DNA of 64,000 bases from Billgrantia gudaonensis (GTDB lineage: Bacteria; Pseudomonadota; Gammaproteobacteria; Pseudomonadales; Halomonadaceae). How positions within the stretch are numbered: the first letter of the stretch is position 1; every line of letters begins with the position of its first letter. The notes beneath the pieces were generated by a model. That model did not search any database, was not told the DNA's origin, and worked only from the letters and a program-made list of their open reading frames with translations. Location: contig NZ_FNES01000002.1 of assembly GCF_900100195.1 (NCBI RefSeq), positions 1 to 64,000 on the forward strand. The letters run 5' to 3'. A program made the position numbers and the translations under genes. This document shows, piece after piece, positions 18,391-27,386 of this stretch.

Positions 18391-18595
18391 GACAGTAGAC
18401 CTAGCGATGAGACGTGGCAATCCTAGCCTGGGCGGCTAAGTCTACCTCACTAAGTAACACTAGGACATTAGACTGAATGAAAATGACACTCAAATATGAT
18501 GACGATCAAATCGTCAGATACGCTCGAACACTTTCAATGACTTAAATCAATATACACGCAGGCGACTCTGGATCATGTCATTGGAAGAACGAGCC

Positions 18596-18621
18596 GTGAC
18601 CGCAGGTGGCGCTGCGGTCAC
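18596..18621. terminator. Perfect 9-bp inverted repeat, possible bidirectional terminator
   Basis: GTGACCGCA (18596-18604) pairs perfectly with TGCGGTCAC (18613-18621) around an 8-nt loop. It lies 43 bases past the stop of the PCuAC gene and upstream of the Wzz operon. No T-run follows. The remaining intergenic sequence (18421-18595) is A/T-rich and probably contains the Wzz operon promoter, but no clear -35/-10 pair stands out. Confidence 0.4.
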
Positions 18622-18663
18622 TCCACTTGCCACTCCAGCCGGCAGCACTGATAGCGCTCAGTG

Positions 18664-19140
18664 CTAATGATGCCCGTCGGCGGCCTCGCTGCCCTCCTGG
18701 GCGCTTTCCACTCGCACTTCCACCTGCACCTCGCCGCGCTCGGCGAACTCCAGCGTCAGCGGAAAGCGGTCGCCTTCGCTGAGCGGGGCCACGAGGTTCA
18801 TCAGCATCAGATGGTAGCCGCCGCCGGGCCGCATGCGTTGCGTGGTGCCGGGCTCGATCTCGAGTTGCGGGACACGGCGCATGCGCATCACGCCATCGTC
18901 CATGGACATGTCGTGAATCTCGACGCTCTCGCTGGCCGGCGAACTCGCCCCCACCAGCACCGCCGATGAATCACCCTCCACGCCGATATCCAGGTAAGCC
19001 GCGCCATGAGGCACGCTGGGCGGCGCCGGAGTGGCGAACGGATGGGCAATGCGTACGTCGTCCAGACGGCTTTCGTGGGCCTGGGCGGGCACGGCCGCCA
19101 GCAACACGCTGGTCAGCAGCAGGGGCAGGATGGAACGCAT
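18664..19140 (-). CDS. Periplasmic copper chaperone PCu(A)C
   Basis: The 158-residue protein has a signal peptide (MRSILPLLLTSVLLAAVPAQA, cleavage near residue 21) and the Cu(I)-binding set H76, M78/M80, M85, H110 and M112 (HDMSMDDGVMRM and GGYHLMLMNL), the H(M)x(n)M...HxM pattern of PCuAC proteins. It delivers copper to the CuA or CuB site of cytochrome oxidases. A His-rich tail (ADGHH) may add a metal site. No Sco partner gene is adjacent. Confidence 0.9.
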   Translation of the reverse strand: MRSILPLLLTSVLLAAVPAQAHESRLDDVRIAHPFATPAPPSVPHGAAYLDIGVEGDSSAVLVGASSPASESVEIHDMSMDDGVMRMRRVPQLEIEPGTTQRMRPGGGYHLMLMNLVAPLSEGDRFPLTLEFAERGEVQVEVRVESAQEGSEAADGHH

Positions 19141-19165
19141 GGGCTCTCCTCATCTAGTGTCGTCG

Positions 19166-19200
19166 TGCCTTGGGCGTACCCGAGAGGTACGCCCAAGGCA
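19166..19200 (-). terminator. Long perfect hairpin between cysZ and PCuAC genes
   Basis: A 15-bp perfect stem (19166-19180 with 19186-19200, core CCTTGGGCGTACC) closes on a 5-nt loop CGAGA. It lies 23 bases after the cysZ stop and 26 bases before the PCuAC start. There is no U-tract on either strand, so it could be a terminator of the Rho-assisted kind, an mRNA stabiliser for cysZ, or a protein-binding palindrome. Confidence 0.55.
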
Positions 19201-19222
19201 TCATAGCAGCCGCCGGCCACCT

Positions 19223-19948
19223 TCACGGCGTCGCGATGTCGCAGGCGTAGTGGCGCTCCCACATCAGCACGGCCGCCGCCACGGCACCGGGCAACAGAAA
19301 GAGATTGGCCAGCGGCGCCCAGGTGATCAAGGTCACCCAGCCGCCATAGGTGAGCGTCGGCCACCAGCGACGCGCAAGGCGGCGGCGCATGTCGGCGAAA
19401 CTCACCTGGTTGTTGTCCATGGGGTAGTCGAGGTAGGTGATGGCCATCACCCAGGCGGAGAACAGCGCCCACAGCAGCGGTGCCACCAGGTTGAGGCCGG
19501 GGATCCAACTGATGACGAACAGCAGCAGCGCCCGCGGTAGGATGTAGGCGAGCTTGACCAACTCGCGGCCCAGGGCGTCCATGGCGGCTCTGGCCAGGCC
19601 ACGATCGTCGAGGGGCGGCCGCCCGGTGGCGACGATCTCCACCTTGGCTGCCAGAAAGCCGTAGAAGGGGGCGGCGATGAGGTGAGTCACCAGGGTGAAA
19701 GTGAAGAAGACGATCAACAGCAGGCTGATCACGAACAGCGGCCAGATCAGCCATTCGAGCCAACCTAGCCAGCCGGGCACCATGGCCATCCAGGCATCCA
19801 GCCAACCGCCGAAATTCGTCACGACGTAGCCGAGCATGGTGGAGTAGACCAGCAGGTTGACCAGTATCGGCGCGAAGACATAGCGCCGCAGGCCGCGGGT
19901 GTAGACCAGCCGCGTCCCGCGAGTCAGGGCCGTGAAGGCGTCGAGCAT
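19223..19948 (-). CDS. cysZ: Sulfate transporter CysZ (EI24 family)
   Basis: The 241-residue membrane protein matches the EI24/CysZ family, with four or more hydrophobic segments and the family signature AITYLDYPMDNNQVSF. CysZ mediates sulfate uptake for cysteine synthesis in E. coli. Neighbouring genes are not sulfur genes. The long hairpin at 19166-19200 follows the stop. Confidence 0.85.
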   Translation of the reverse strand: MLDAFTALTRGTRLVYTRGLRRYVFAPILVNLLVYSTMLGYVVTNFGGWLDAWMAMVPGWLGWLEWLIWPLFVISLLLIVFFTFTLVTHLIAAPFYGFLAAKVEIVATGRPPLDDRGLARAAMDALGRELVKLAYILPRALLLFVISWIPGLNLVAPLLWALFSAWVMAITYLDYPMDNNQVSFADMRRRLARRWWPTLTYGGWVTLITWAPLANLFLLPGAVAAAVLMWERHYACDIATP

Positions 19949-19998
19949 CGGGCGTCTCTAGATCGGTCGGCAAGGTAGCGGCATGATCGCCGACCCGC

Positions 19999-20961
19999 TC
20001 ACGGCGACGCAAGGCCCCGTCCTCGGGGGCGATATCCCGCCGGCTGGCACACCTTTCGACACGGCACGACGCCGAGGAATTCCAGGGCATGACGGCTGGC
20101 CGGCCACATGACGCTACCGTGATCCTCGCCGTCGAAGACCACGAACTGCGTCTCGACCCAGGGCAGCGCTTCGGGCAACGATTCGGCAAGCGTCCGCGCA
20201 TTGTCGATCATGGCGTTGGACTCGCGCCGCCTGGCCCGCTCGCTGCCCTCCTCGCCGGGGCGCACCGACTGCTCCAGTCCCCCCACGGCGATCAGCAGGC
20301 GTGGCGATGTCGCGGGTGGAGCGGAATGCTCCGCCTGCGCCGCCATGACCTCGAGCAGATAGCGGTCGTTCCACCAAATCGAAGGGCTGATCGCCAGGTA
20401 GTCGGTGAACGCCTGAGGCCGGGTGAACAGCGTATATAGCGTGAACAGGCCGCCGTAGGAGTGGCCGAGCAGGGCCTTGCGACGCTCGCTCAAAGGCAAG
20501 CACTGCGCCAGTTCCGGCTCGAGGGTGTCCTCGATGAAATCCAGGAAACGCTCGGCACCGCCCTGCGGCCGCTGCCCCGGGTCACCGGTCTCGCTCATGT
20601 CCGGCGCCGGGGGCGTCAGGTCCTCGGCCCGCGCTGCGACATCGAGATCGGCGACGCCCGGATAGCCGATCCCAACGATGACCCAGGGCATGCCCTCCCG
20701 CTGCATGCCCTGGCGGCTCAGGGTCTGGCGTGCCGCCGCGAGCAGTGGAAAGCGGATGTTGCCGTCCAGCACGTAGAGCACCGGGTAGCCTTCTGCCGGC
20801 GCCTCGCCGGCCGGCAGCGAGATCTGGATCCAGTAGTCGCGGCCGGTCTGCGGGCTCGTCAGAGTCAGCTCCCACTGCGCCGGACCGCCCTGGGCCAGAG
20901 CCTGACCGCACAGCAGGCCCATCCCCATCCACCCGACGAGCCATCCGATGATGCGTTGCAT
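19999..20961 (-). CDS. Exported alpha/beta hydrolase, siderophore-esterase-like
   Basis: The 320-residue protein has an N-terminal signal peptide (WLVGWMGMGLLCGQALAQ, cleavage near 24), so it acts in the periplasm. GHSYGG contains the nucleophile S168, and H281 in GEDHGSVMW is the likely catalytic histidine, the pattern of the esterase D/IroE/Fes group. It starts 13 bases after the TonB receptor stop, so the two are cotranscribed. A role in hydrolysing an imported ferri-siderophore, as IroE and PfeE do with enterobactin-type siderophores, is inferred from family and neighbours; the substrate cannot be read from the sequence. Confidence 0.75.
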   Translation of the reverse strand: MQRIIGWLVGWMGMGLLCGQALAQGGPAQWELTLTSPQTGRDYWIQISLPAGEAPAEGYPVLYVLDGNIRFPLLAAARQTLSRQGMQREGMPWVIVGIGYPGVADLDVAARAEDLTPPAPDMSETGDPGQRPQGGAERFLDFIEDTLEPELAQCLPLSERRKALLGHSYGGLFTLYTLFTRPQAFTDYLAISPSIWWNDRYLLEVMAAQAEHSAPPATSPRLLIAVGGLEQSVRPGEEGSERARRRESNAMIDNARTLAESLPEALPWVETQFVVFDGEDHGSVMWPASRHALEFLGVVPCRKVCQPAGYRPRGRGLASP

Positions 20962-20974
20962 GACCGCTCCGAGA

Positions 20975-23131
20975 TCAGAAGGTGTAGCGAATGCCCGCCA
21001 CGACGCTGCGCGACTCGCCGTAGAAGTTGAAGGTGGCCGGAGTGGCGATGCGCGCGTAGTACGTCTTGTCGAGGAGGTTGTTGACGTTGAGGGTGGCGCT
21101 CAACGACTCGTTGAAGTCGTAGCCGACCATGGCGTCGACCACGCCATAGCCCGGTGCCTCGACCCGCGTACCGCCGCGCTCGAAGGCGAACTCGCTCATG
21201 GCATTGAGGCCGGCCCCCACGCGCCATCCCGACAGCGCACCGCCGAAGTCGTAACGGTTCCACAGCGTGAAGTGATGGCGTGGCATGATGGCGAACAGAG
21301 CTTCCTCGTCACCGGAGAGAGTCTCGGTATCGAGATAGGTGTAACCGGCCAGCCACTGCCAGCCAGGCATCAATTCGCCGCCTAGCTCCAGCTCGCCACC
21401 GCGGATGCGCGTCTCGCCGCTGGCCACCTGATAGGCGGAAATCGGTGCCCCGTTCTCATCGTAGGGCGTCGTGGCGCGATTCTCGTCGGTGAGCTGAAAG
21501 AGGGTGAGGCGAGCATTCAACGCCCCGTCGCGATAGCTGCCCTTGATGCCGGCTTCGTACTGCCGCCCTTGGCGCGGTTCGAGCAGGTCGCCTTGCTCGT
21601 CGAGTGCCGACTGCGGCTGGAAGACCTCCGAATAGCTGGCATACAGCGAATGGGCGTCATCGATGTCCCACACCGCGCCGGCATAGGGCGTCACCTCGGC
21701 ATCCAGCGACTGCTCGTCGCGGCGGGTCCTGCCGGTCGCCAGGGTGGTGGCTTCGCTGTCGACGTCGTACCAGCTCAGGCGCGCCCCGCCGATCAGCGCC
21801 AGCGAAGCCACGGGCCGCAGAGTCAGCTTGGAGTAGACACCCGCTTCGCGCTCGGACTCCCGATTGGCAGTGGTGTAGTCCTGACCCGGACGGACGATGG
21901 CGCTCGGATCGTGGTCGAAGACGTTGGACGTCCCCAGGTTGCGCAGGGCCCAGGCACGATAGTCGGTGTCATAGCGCTTGAAATCGCTGCCCACCACGAA
22001 TTCGCTGATGCCACCCAGGACCGCGAACGGCTGGCTGTAGCTGGCATCCACCGCCAGCGTATCCTGCGAGAAGGTACGACCGATGGCGGCCATGCCGACG
22101 TCGCCGTTGGCGTCTGCCCCGCTGGCGCTGTAGGCATAGGCGAGATCGGCATCGCGCCAGGAACCGCGCGCCGCTATCCGGCCGTGCCCGCCGTTGGCGA
22201 AGCGGTGGGTCAGCTCGAGGAAGGCGTCGTCCATGCTGCCTTCGAAACGGTTCCAGTCGGCGCCCAGGAAGGTCGAGCGCGGCACGTCGAGCAGCGTGCC
22301 GTCCGACCAGGCCGGCAGGCCATTGCCGGGCACCATCTCCTTGTCCTGGCGCCACCAGGCCACCGACAGGGTCGTGGCATCGCTGAGGTCGACGTCCAGC
22401 GTGCCGTAGAAGCTCTCGTTGCGGTTCTCCTTGACGTCGACGAAGCTGTCGCGATCGGCCAGGGCGAGGTCGACGCGCCCGCGCACTCGCCCCTCGGCAT
22501 CGAGCGGCCCACCCAGGTCCGCTTCCAGGTAGCGCTGGTTCCAGCTGCCGTAGCGCCCGGTCAAGGCCCCGCTGAAAGTATCGGTGGGACGCTTGCGCAC
22601 CATGTTGACGATGCCGCCCAGTTCGCTGGTGCTGTTGAACAACCCCGACGGGCCACGCATGATCTCGACCCGGTCGAGCGCGGCCATCGACGGCAAAGTC
22701 CCCCACAGGCTCGACATCGGCGCCGGCAGGCCGTCGACGTTGTATTCGTTGTACTCATAGCCACGCGAGAAGATCGACGAGCGACCGTCGTCATTGGCCA
22801 GCGTGCGCAGGCCCGGCGTGTACTTGGCGGCTTGGTCGAGGGTCACGAACTGCCGGTCCGACAGGTAGTCGCGTGACAGCACGGTCACCGATTGCGGGAT
22901 GTCGCGCAGCGATGCCGGCGTTCTTGTGCCCACGGTGGCGGCATCCACGGCATAGCCGCCCGTGACCTCCGAGGGCAGCATGTCATACAGCCGGTTGCCC
23001 GCCACCGTGAGCGTCTCGAGTCGCGCCTCGCTCTGCTGGGCGCTGGCCAGATTGGGGAGAATCGTCATGGAAAGGGCGCCGATGAGCACTATCGGCACAC
23101 CGGCACGGTCGTGGATATCTGCTGCGTTCAT
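20975..23131 (-). CDS. TonB-dependent siderophore receptor
   Basis: The 718-residue outer-membrane protein starts at the ATG at 23129-23131 with a signal peptide ending near NLASAQQ. The plug domain carries RDIPQSVTVLSRDYL and VEIMRGPSGLFNSTSELGGIVNMV, typical of ferri-siderophore receptors of the FhuA/FpvA/PupA group. The C-terminus RSVVAGIRYTF ends in the aromatic residue needed for outer-membrane insertion. A TonB-box-like LETLTVAG follows the signal peptide; there is no N-terminal signalling domain, so no sigma/anti-sigma control. A Fur box precedes the gene. It probably takes up a foreign siderophore, since no synthesis genes are present. Confidence 0.93.
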   Translation of the reverse strand: MNAADIHDRAGVPIVLIGALSMTILPNLASAQQSEARLETLTVAGNRLYDMLPSEVTGGYAVDAATVGTRTPASLRDIPQSVTVLSRDYLSDRQFVTLDQAAKYTPGLRTLANDDGRSSIFSRGYEYNEYNVDGLPAPMSSLWGTLPSMAALDRVEIMRGPSGLFNSTSELGGIVNMVRKRPTDTFSGALTGRYGSWNQRYLEADLGGPLDAEGRVRGRVDLALADRDSFVDVKENRNESFYGTLDVDLSDATTLSVAWWRQDKEMVPGNGLPAWSDGTLLDVPRSTFLGADWNRFEGSMDDAFLELTHRFANGGHGRIAARGSWRDADLAYAYSASGADANGDVGMAAIGRTFSQDTLAVDASYSQPFAVLGGISEFVVGSDFKRYDTDYRAWALRNLGTSNVFDHDPSAIVRPGQDYTTANRESEREAGVYSKLTLRPVASLALIGGARLSWYDVDSEATTLATGRTRRDEQSLDAEVTPYAGAVWDIDDAHSLYASYSEVFQPQSALDEQGDLLEPRQGRQYEAGIKGSYRDGALNARLTLFQLTDENRATTPYDENGAPISAYQVASGETRIRGGELELGGELMPGWQWLAGYTYLDTETLSGDEEALFAIMPRHHFTLWNRYDFGGALSGWRVGAGLNAMSEFAFERGGTRVEAPGYGVVDAMVGYDFNESLSATLNVNNLLDKTYYARIATPATFNFYGESRSVVAGIRYTF

Positions 23132-23162
23132 GGTCGTCTTCCGAATCTCTTCGATGAATGTC

Positions 23163-23181
23163 AATGATAATACATTGCATT
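23163..23181. promoter_or_regulatory. Fur box between receptor gene and AraC-type regulator gene
   Basis: AATGATAATACATTGCATT is a close match to the 19-bp Fur consensus (GATAATGATAATCATTATC type). It lies 32 bases before the receptor start and about 100 bases before the divergent regulator start, so iron-bound Fur could repress one or both promoters. Confidence 0.75.
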
Positions 23182-23282
23182 TGTTTGACATGACGCGCAT
23201 TATCGCCCCCATCCACGCCATTCGGCCTTTGCAAAACGTGCAGATCGGCTTTGCAAATACGGCATGATTCGGAGGGTGCTGC

Positions 23283-24230
23283 ATGATCGACGCGACCCGG
23301 CTCCATGCGCTCTCGCCTCGCCTTTCCTCGCACTACGCGCTGCACGCGCCCCACTGGGATCGCCGCTCGCCACTGCTCGAGGGGAGCATGGAGCTCTGCC
23401 AGATCCAGCCCGGCATGTTCCTGCGCCTGGCCAACGTCAAGGATCGCTACGACCTGCAGAGCGAGGCCGAGTTGCGCCCCGGCCTCAAGCTGGCCTGGGT
23501 GCTTGACGGTCAAGCCGAGGTGAGCTTTGCCGACCGGCCCCTGCACCTGGGGCCCCAGGCGGCGCCCGGCAGTCCGCAGGCGATCATGGTACCGCTGGAA
23601 TCGGCGGAGCTATTTCACCGCCAAGGATGGGTAGGGCGTCATGAGTGCACGCTGACCATGACGCTGAGCGAGGAGTGGCTCGCCAGCAACGGCATGCCGG
23701 CTCGCGGCACGCACCTGAAGCTGCAGGCCTGGCGCCCCTCTTCCACGCTTGCCGTGCAGGCGCGACGTGTCATTCGGCGGGGTGGCCTGAGTGCCGGAGG
23801 GCTGTCGGGTCGTCTCATGACGGAAGCGCTGGCCCTGACCATGCTGGGCGAGGCCCTGGCGAGCCACGGCGGGGATGCACCGACGATGGATCGTCATCGA
23901 GTCCCCCTCGGTCAGAGCGAGGATCGCCGCATGCGGCGATTGAAGGAGTTGATCGACAGCGGCGAGGCCGACGGCTGCACGCAATCCCAGCTCGCCGAAC
24001 GGCTGGCCATGAGCCTGAGCACCTTGCAGCGTCAGTTTCGCCGCCATTGCGGCGAGAGCCTGGGCACGTACCTACGCCACCGCCGCCTGAGGCGGGCCCG
24101 CCAGGCATTGGAGCACGAGGGGATGGAACTGGACACCGCAGCGGAGCTGGCGGGCTATGCCAGCACGGCCAACTTCGCCACGGCGTTCAAGCAGCGGTTC
24201 GGTATCAGCCCCAGTCAGTTGCGTGACTAG
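23283..24230 (+). CDS. AraC-family regulator of the PchR type
   Basis: The 315-residue protein has a C-terminal double HTH (about 210-315), with QSQLAERLAMSLSTLQRQFR and the second-helix signature DTAAELAGYASTANFATAFKQRFGISPSQLR. The N-terminal half resembles PchR-type sensor domains that bind a siderophore. It is divergent from the TonB receptor and shares the Fur-box region, so it very likely controls the receptor-esterase operon, using the siderophore as inducer. The inducer is not known. Confidence 0.88.
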   Translation: MIDATRLHALSPRLSSHYALHAPHWDRRSPLLEGSMELCQIQPGMFLRLANVKDRYDLQSEAELRPGLKLAWVLDGQAEVSFADRPLHLGPQAAPGSPQAIMVPLESAELFHRQGWVGRHECTLTMTLSEEWLASNGMPARGTHLKLQAWRPSSTLAVQARRVIRRGGLSAGGLSGRLMTEALALTMLGEALASHGGDAPTMDRHRVPLGQSEDRRMRRLKELIDSGEADGCTQSQLAERLAMSLSTLQRQFRRHCGESLGTYLRHRRLRRARQALEHEGMELDTAAELAGYASTANFATAFKQRFGISPSQLRD

Positions 24231-24248
24231 GACCGACGCCCGCTCGTC

Positions 24249-24977
24249 TCACCCCTTGCGCTTCAGCGCGCTCTCGTCGAGTTGGTCGGGGTCCATGTGA
24301 CGAATGTCCAGGCCTTTGACCAGGTAGATGACGTACTCGGCCAGGTTGTCGGCATGGTCGCCCACCCTCTCCAGGGCACGCAGGATCCACATCACGCTGA
24401 GCACCGGGCCGATGGCGCGACTGTCCTCCATCATGAAGGTCATCAGCGAGCGCATGGCGCTGCCGTATTCGTCGTCCACCGCATCGTCCTCGTGCACCAC
24501 CTGCAATGCCAACTCGGTATCGAAGCGGGCGAAGGCGGTCAGCGCATCGCGCAGCATCTTGCGCACGTGTTCGCTGATGTGGCGAACTTCCACCAGGCCG
24601 CGCACGCCGTTGCCGCTCTCGATCAGGGTCAAGGCGTTGCGCGCGATCTTGCTCGCCTCGTCGCCGATGCGCTCCAGGTCGGCGGTGGCACGAATCACCG
24701 CCAGCACCAGGCGCAGGTCGGAAGCCGCCGGCTGACGTCGGGCCAACACGCGGGTGCATTCGTCGTCGATCTTGAGCTGCATTTCGTTGACCTGATGGTC
24801 GCCCTCGCTGACCTCCTCGGCCAGGCGGCTGTCACCGTCAAGCAGCGCCTGGATGGCCTGCTGGACCTGCTGTTCCACCAGGCCTCCCATGGTCATCAGG
24901 TGGGTCTTGAGCTCCTCCAGCTCCTGGTTGAACTGGCGAGAGATGTGCTGGCTATGGGTTTCACTGGTGATGTCCAT
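24249..24977 (-). CDS. phoU: Phosphate transport regulator PhoU
   Basis: The 242-residue protein MDITSETHSQHISRQFNQEL consists of two repeated three-helix bundles with metal-binding E/D-xxx-D patterns (ERIGDEASKIARN, ERVGDHADNLAEY). PhoU links the Pst transporter to PhoR and keeps the Pho regulon off when phosphate is plentiful. The ATG at 24975-24977 has a strong GAGGAGG ribosome site; the longer frame upstream overlaps pstB and is rejected. It is the last gene of the pst operon. Confidence 0.95.
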   Translation of the reverse strand: MDITSETHSQHISRQFNQELEELKTHLMTMGGLVEQQVQQAIQALLDGDSRLAEEVSEGDHQVNEMQLKIDDECTRVLARRQPAASDLRLVLAVIRATADLERIGDEASKIARNALTLIESGNGVRGLVEVRHISEHVRKMLRDALTAFARFDTELALQVVHEDDAVDDEYGSAMRSLMTFMMEDSRAIGPVLSVMWILRALERVGDHADNLAEYVIYLVKGLDIRHMDPDQLDESALKRKG

Positions 24978-25017
24978 CGGAACCTCCTCGGGGTGCCGCC
25001 GACCGATCCTGTAGACG

Positions 25018-25824
25018 TCAGGCAATGCGGCCGGTGATGTAGTTCTCGGTGTGCGCCAGGCGCGGGTTGGTGAACAGGGTGTCGGTGGGCGCATACTCCA
25101 CCAGCCGACCCTGCTGCAGGAAAGCGGTATAGTCGGAAACCCGCGCCGCCTGCTGCATGTTGTGGGTGACCAGCACCAGAGTGAGCTGGCCCTTGAGGCT
25201 ACGGATCAGATCTTCGATCTTGAGCGTCGAGATAGGGTCGAGCGCCGAGGCCGGCTCGTCGAGCAGCAGCACCGACGGCTTCACTGCCAGGGTGCGGGCG
25301 ATCACCAGGCGCTGCTGCTGGCCGCCGGAGAGCGACCAGGCCGAATCCCCCAGGCGATCCTTCACTTCATCCCATAACGCCGCAGCACCGAGCGCCCACT
25401 CGACGACGTCGTCGCGTTGCCGCCGGGTCAGCCCGCCCTGCAGGCGCAACCCGAAGGCCACGTTGTCGTAGATCGACATGGGAAAGGGATTGGGCATCTG
25501 GAACACCATGCCCACCTGGCGACGCAGCTCATCCACCGCCACCTCGGGGGCATGGATGTCCTGCCCCTCGAAGCGAATCGTGCCGCGTTGCGTCACCGTC
25601 TCGTCGAGGTCGTGCAACCGGTTGAGTGCCCGCAGCAGCGTCGACTTGCCGCATCCCGAAGGCCCGATGAAGGCCGTCACCCGATGGCGCGGAACGCGCA
25701 GGGTCAATCCCTCGAGCGCCGGTGTATCGCCGTAGGCGAGGCTCAAGCCCGCGATGTCGAAGCAGCTCGCCTCGCGCGGGAAGTCGATGACTGGCGGATT
25801 CACCATCCCCTCTATCCCCATCAA
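25018..25824 (-). CDS. pstB: Phosphate ABC transporter ATP-binding protein PstB
   Basis: The 268-residue ATPase has Walker [10 protein letters not shown], the Pst-specific Q-loop region [19 protein letters not shown], signature [13 protein letters not shown] and Walker [14 protein letters not shown]. It energises phosphate import with PstC/PstA. The ATG at 25824 overlaps the pstA stop by 4 bases; an ATG at 25806 is possible. The gene following it is phoU. Confidence 0.96.
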   Translation of the reverse strand: MMGIEGMVNPPVIDFPREASCFDIAGLSLAYGDTPALEGLTLRVPRHRVTAFIGPSGCGKSTLLRALNRLHDLDETVTQRGTIRFEGQDIHAPEVAVDELRRQVGMVFQMPNPFPMSIYDNVAFGLRLQGGLTRRQRDDVVEWALGAAALWDEVKDRLGDSAWSLSGGQQQRLVIARTLAVKPSVLLLDEPASALDPISTLKIEDLIRSLKGQLTLVLVTHNMQQAARVSDYTAFLQQGRLVEYAPTDTLFTNPRLAHTENYITGRIA

Positions 25825-27386
25825 GGCGCCGTCATGGCATGGCGCGACCCGACATGATGGCGCAGAAATATTGCAGTCAGGTTAAGCACCAGAATCACCA
25901 GTACCAGCAACAGCGCCGTGGCAAATACCAGTGGCATCGCCGCCTGGACGTCATCGCCGTGGAAGGCGGTGTCGTAGACGTGATAGCCGAGGTGCATGAA
26001 CTTGCGGTCAAGATGCAGGAAGGGGAAGTCGCCGTCCACCGGTATCTGTGGGGCCAGCTTGGCCACGCCGACCAGCATTAGCGGCGCCACTTCGCCGGCG
26101 GCCCGAGCGACGGCGAGGATCACCCCAGTGAGCATGGCCGGCACCGCCATGGGCAATACCACCCGGGTGAGCATTTCCAGGCGGGTGGCGCCCAACGCCA
26201 GTGCGCCTTCCCGCTGGTGGTCGGGAATGCGCGCCAACCCCTCTTCGGTGGCCACGATCACCACCGGCAGGGTGAGCAGCGCCAGCGTCAGCGAGGCCCA
26301 CAGCAGGCCACCGGTACCGAAGGTGGGCGACGGAAGGCTGTCGCCGAAGAACCAGTCGTCGAGAGTGCCACCGATGCCGTAAACGAACACCCCGAGCCCG
26401 AACACGCCATAGACGATGGAAGGTACCCCAGCCAGGTTGCGCACGGCGATGCGCACCAAGCGCGTCAGGCGCCCCTGATGGGCCACTTCGTTGAGGTAGA
26501 AGGCTGCCAGCACCCCGAATGGGGTCACCAGCAACGACATCAGCATCACCATCAGCACGGTACCGAAGATCGCCGGCCACACGCCGCCGGCGCTGTTGGC
26601 GGCGCGGGGGCCTTCGGAGAGAAAGCGCCACACCCCCTGCGTCCAGGCGCCCAGCTTCTCGCCCGTCGACATGGCGTTGGGCCGGCTGGCCGCCAGCACT
26701 GCATCGAGCGGCTGACGAAACCGATCGCCGGCGACGCTCTCCAGCACCAGCGTGGTCTCCTCCATCGCCGCAGTCTGGCGAGTCACCCTTGCCGTCGCGG
26801 CTTCCAGGGCCTGGCGCGCTTCGACGTTGTCGGGATCGTCTTCGAGCCGACGCGCCAAGGGGCGGATCGTTTCGCGCTCGAGAGTCTCTCGCGCTTCCCG
26901 TAGCGTTTCCAGCTCCGCCAGCCGTGCCTGCAACTGCATCCACGCGCCCTCCGGATCGGACTGCCCAGGCGCATCCTCGGTTTCGCGCGGCTCGACGGCC
27001 ACCAGTCGGCCGATGAAATCGCCCCAGCGCTGCCGCTCGAGCACCACCAGATCGGCGGGATGACGCTGCGCGGCGATCTCCTCCACCGGTAGCCACGCCC
27101 AGACTCCGCCATCCAGATCGCGATTGCCGGTGAAGTAGAGGCGTTCGCGTCCTTGCCCATCGGGCAGCGGCAGCTCACGCACGGCCTGGCCGGCCAACTG
27201 GCGACCGTCCTCGAGTTCCACCAATGCCACCGAAGCCGGCCAGAAGTGTCCCAGGCCCCGCACGGCGATCAGCAACAGCAAGCCGCCGAGCATCAGCAGC
27301 GACAGCGCCACGCTTCCGGCGGCCAACCAGGCGCCGGCGCCTTCGTTGACAGGCCGGGAACGGCGGATCCGTTCAGCGAGAGTCAT
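25821..27386 (-). CDS. pstA: Phosphate ABC transporter permease PstA, long form
   Basis: The 521-residue permease is much longer than E. coli PstA (296). After a first membrane span (about 18-45) there is a periplasmic part of about 200 residues with a likely coiled coil ([18 protein letters not shown]), then the usual five-helix permease with the EAA-type loop ([20 protein letters not shown]). Long PstA forms of this kind are known in Pseudomonas relatives. It overlaps pstC by 4 bases and pstB by 4 bases. Confidence 0.93.
   Translation of the reverse strand: MTLAERIRRSRPVNEGAGAWLAAGSVALSLLMLGGLLLLIAVRGLGHFWPASVALVELEDGRQLAGQAVRELPLPDGQGRERLYFTGNRDLDGGVWAWLPVEEIAAQRHPADLVVLERQRWGDFIGRLVAVEPRETEDAPGQSDPEGAWMQLQARLAELETLREARETLERETIRPLARRLEDDPDNVEARQALEAATARVTRQTAAMEETTLVLESVAGDRFRQPLDAVLAASRPNAMSTGEKLGAWTQGVWRFLSEGPRAANSAGGVWPAIFGTVLMVMLMSLLVTPFGVLAAFYLNEVAHQGRLTRLVRIAVRNLAGVPSIVYGVFGLGVFVYGIGGTLDDWFFGDSLPSPTFGTGGLLWASLTLALLTLPVVIVATEEGLARIPDHQREGALALGATRLEMLTRVVLPMAVPAMLTGVILAVARAAGEVAPLMLVGVAKLAPQIPVDGDFPFLHLDRKFMHLGYHVYDTAFHGDDVQAAMPLVFATALLLVLVILVLNLTAIFLRHHVGSRHAMTAP

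Noticed and set aside
26008..27096. 362-codon minus-strand open frame inside pstA
   Set aside because: It is out of frame with pstA, very rich in Arg, Gly and Ala, and has no motif.
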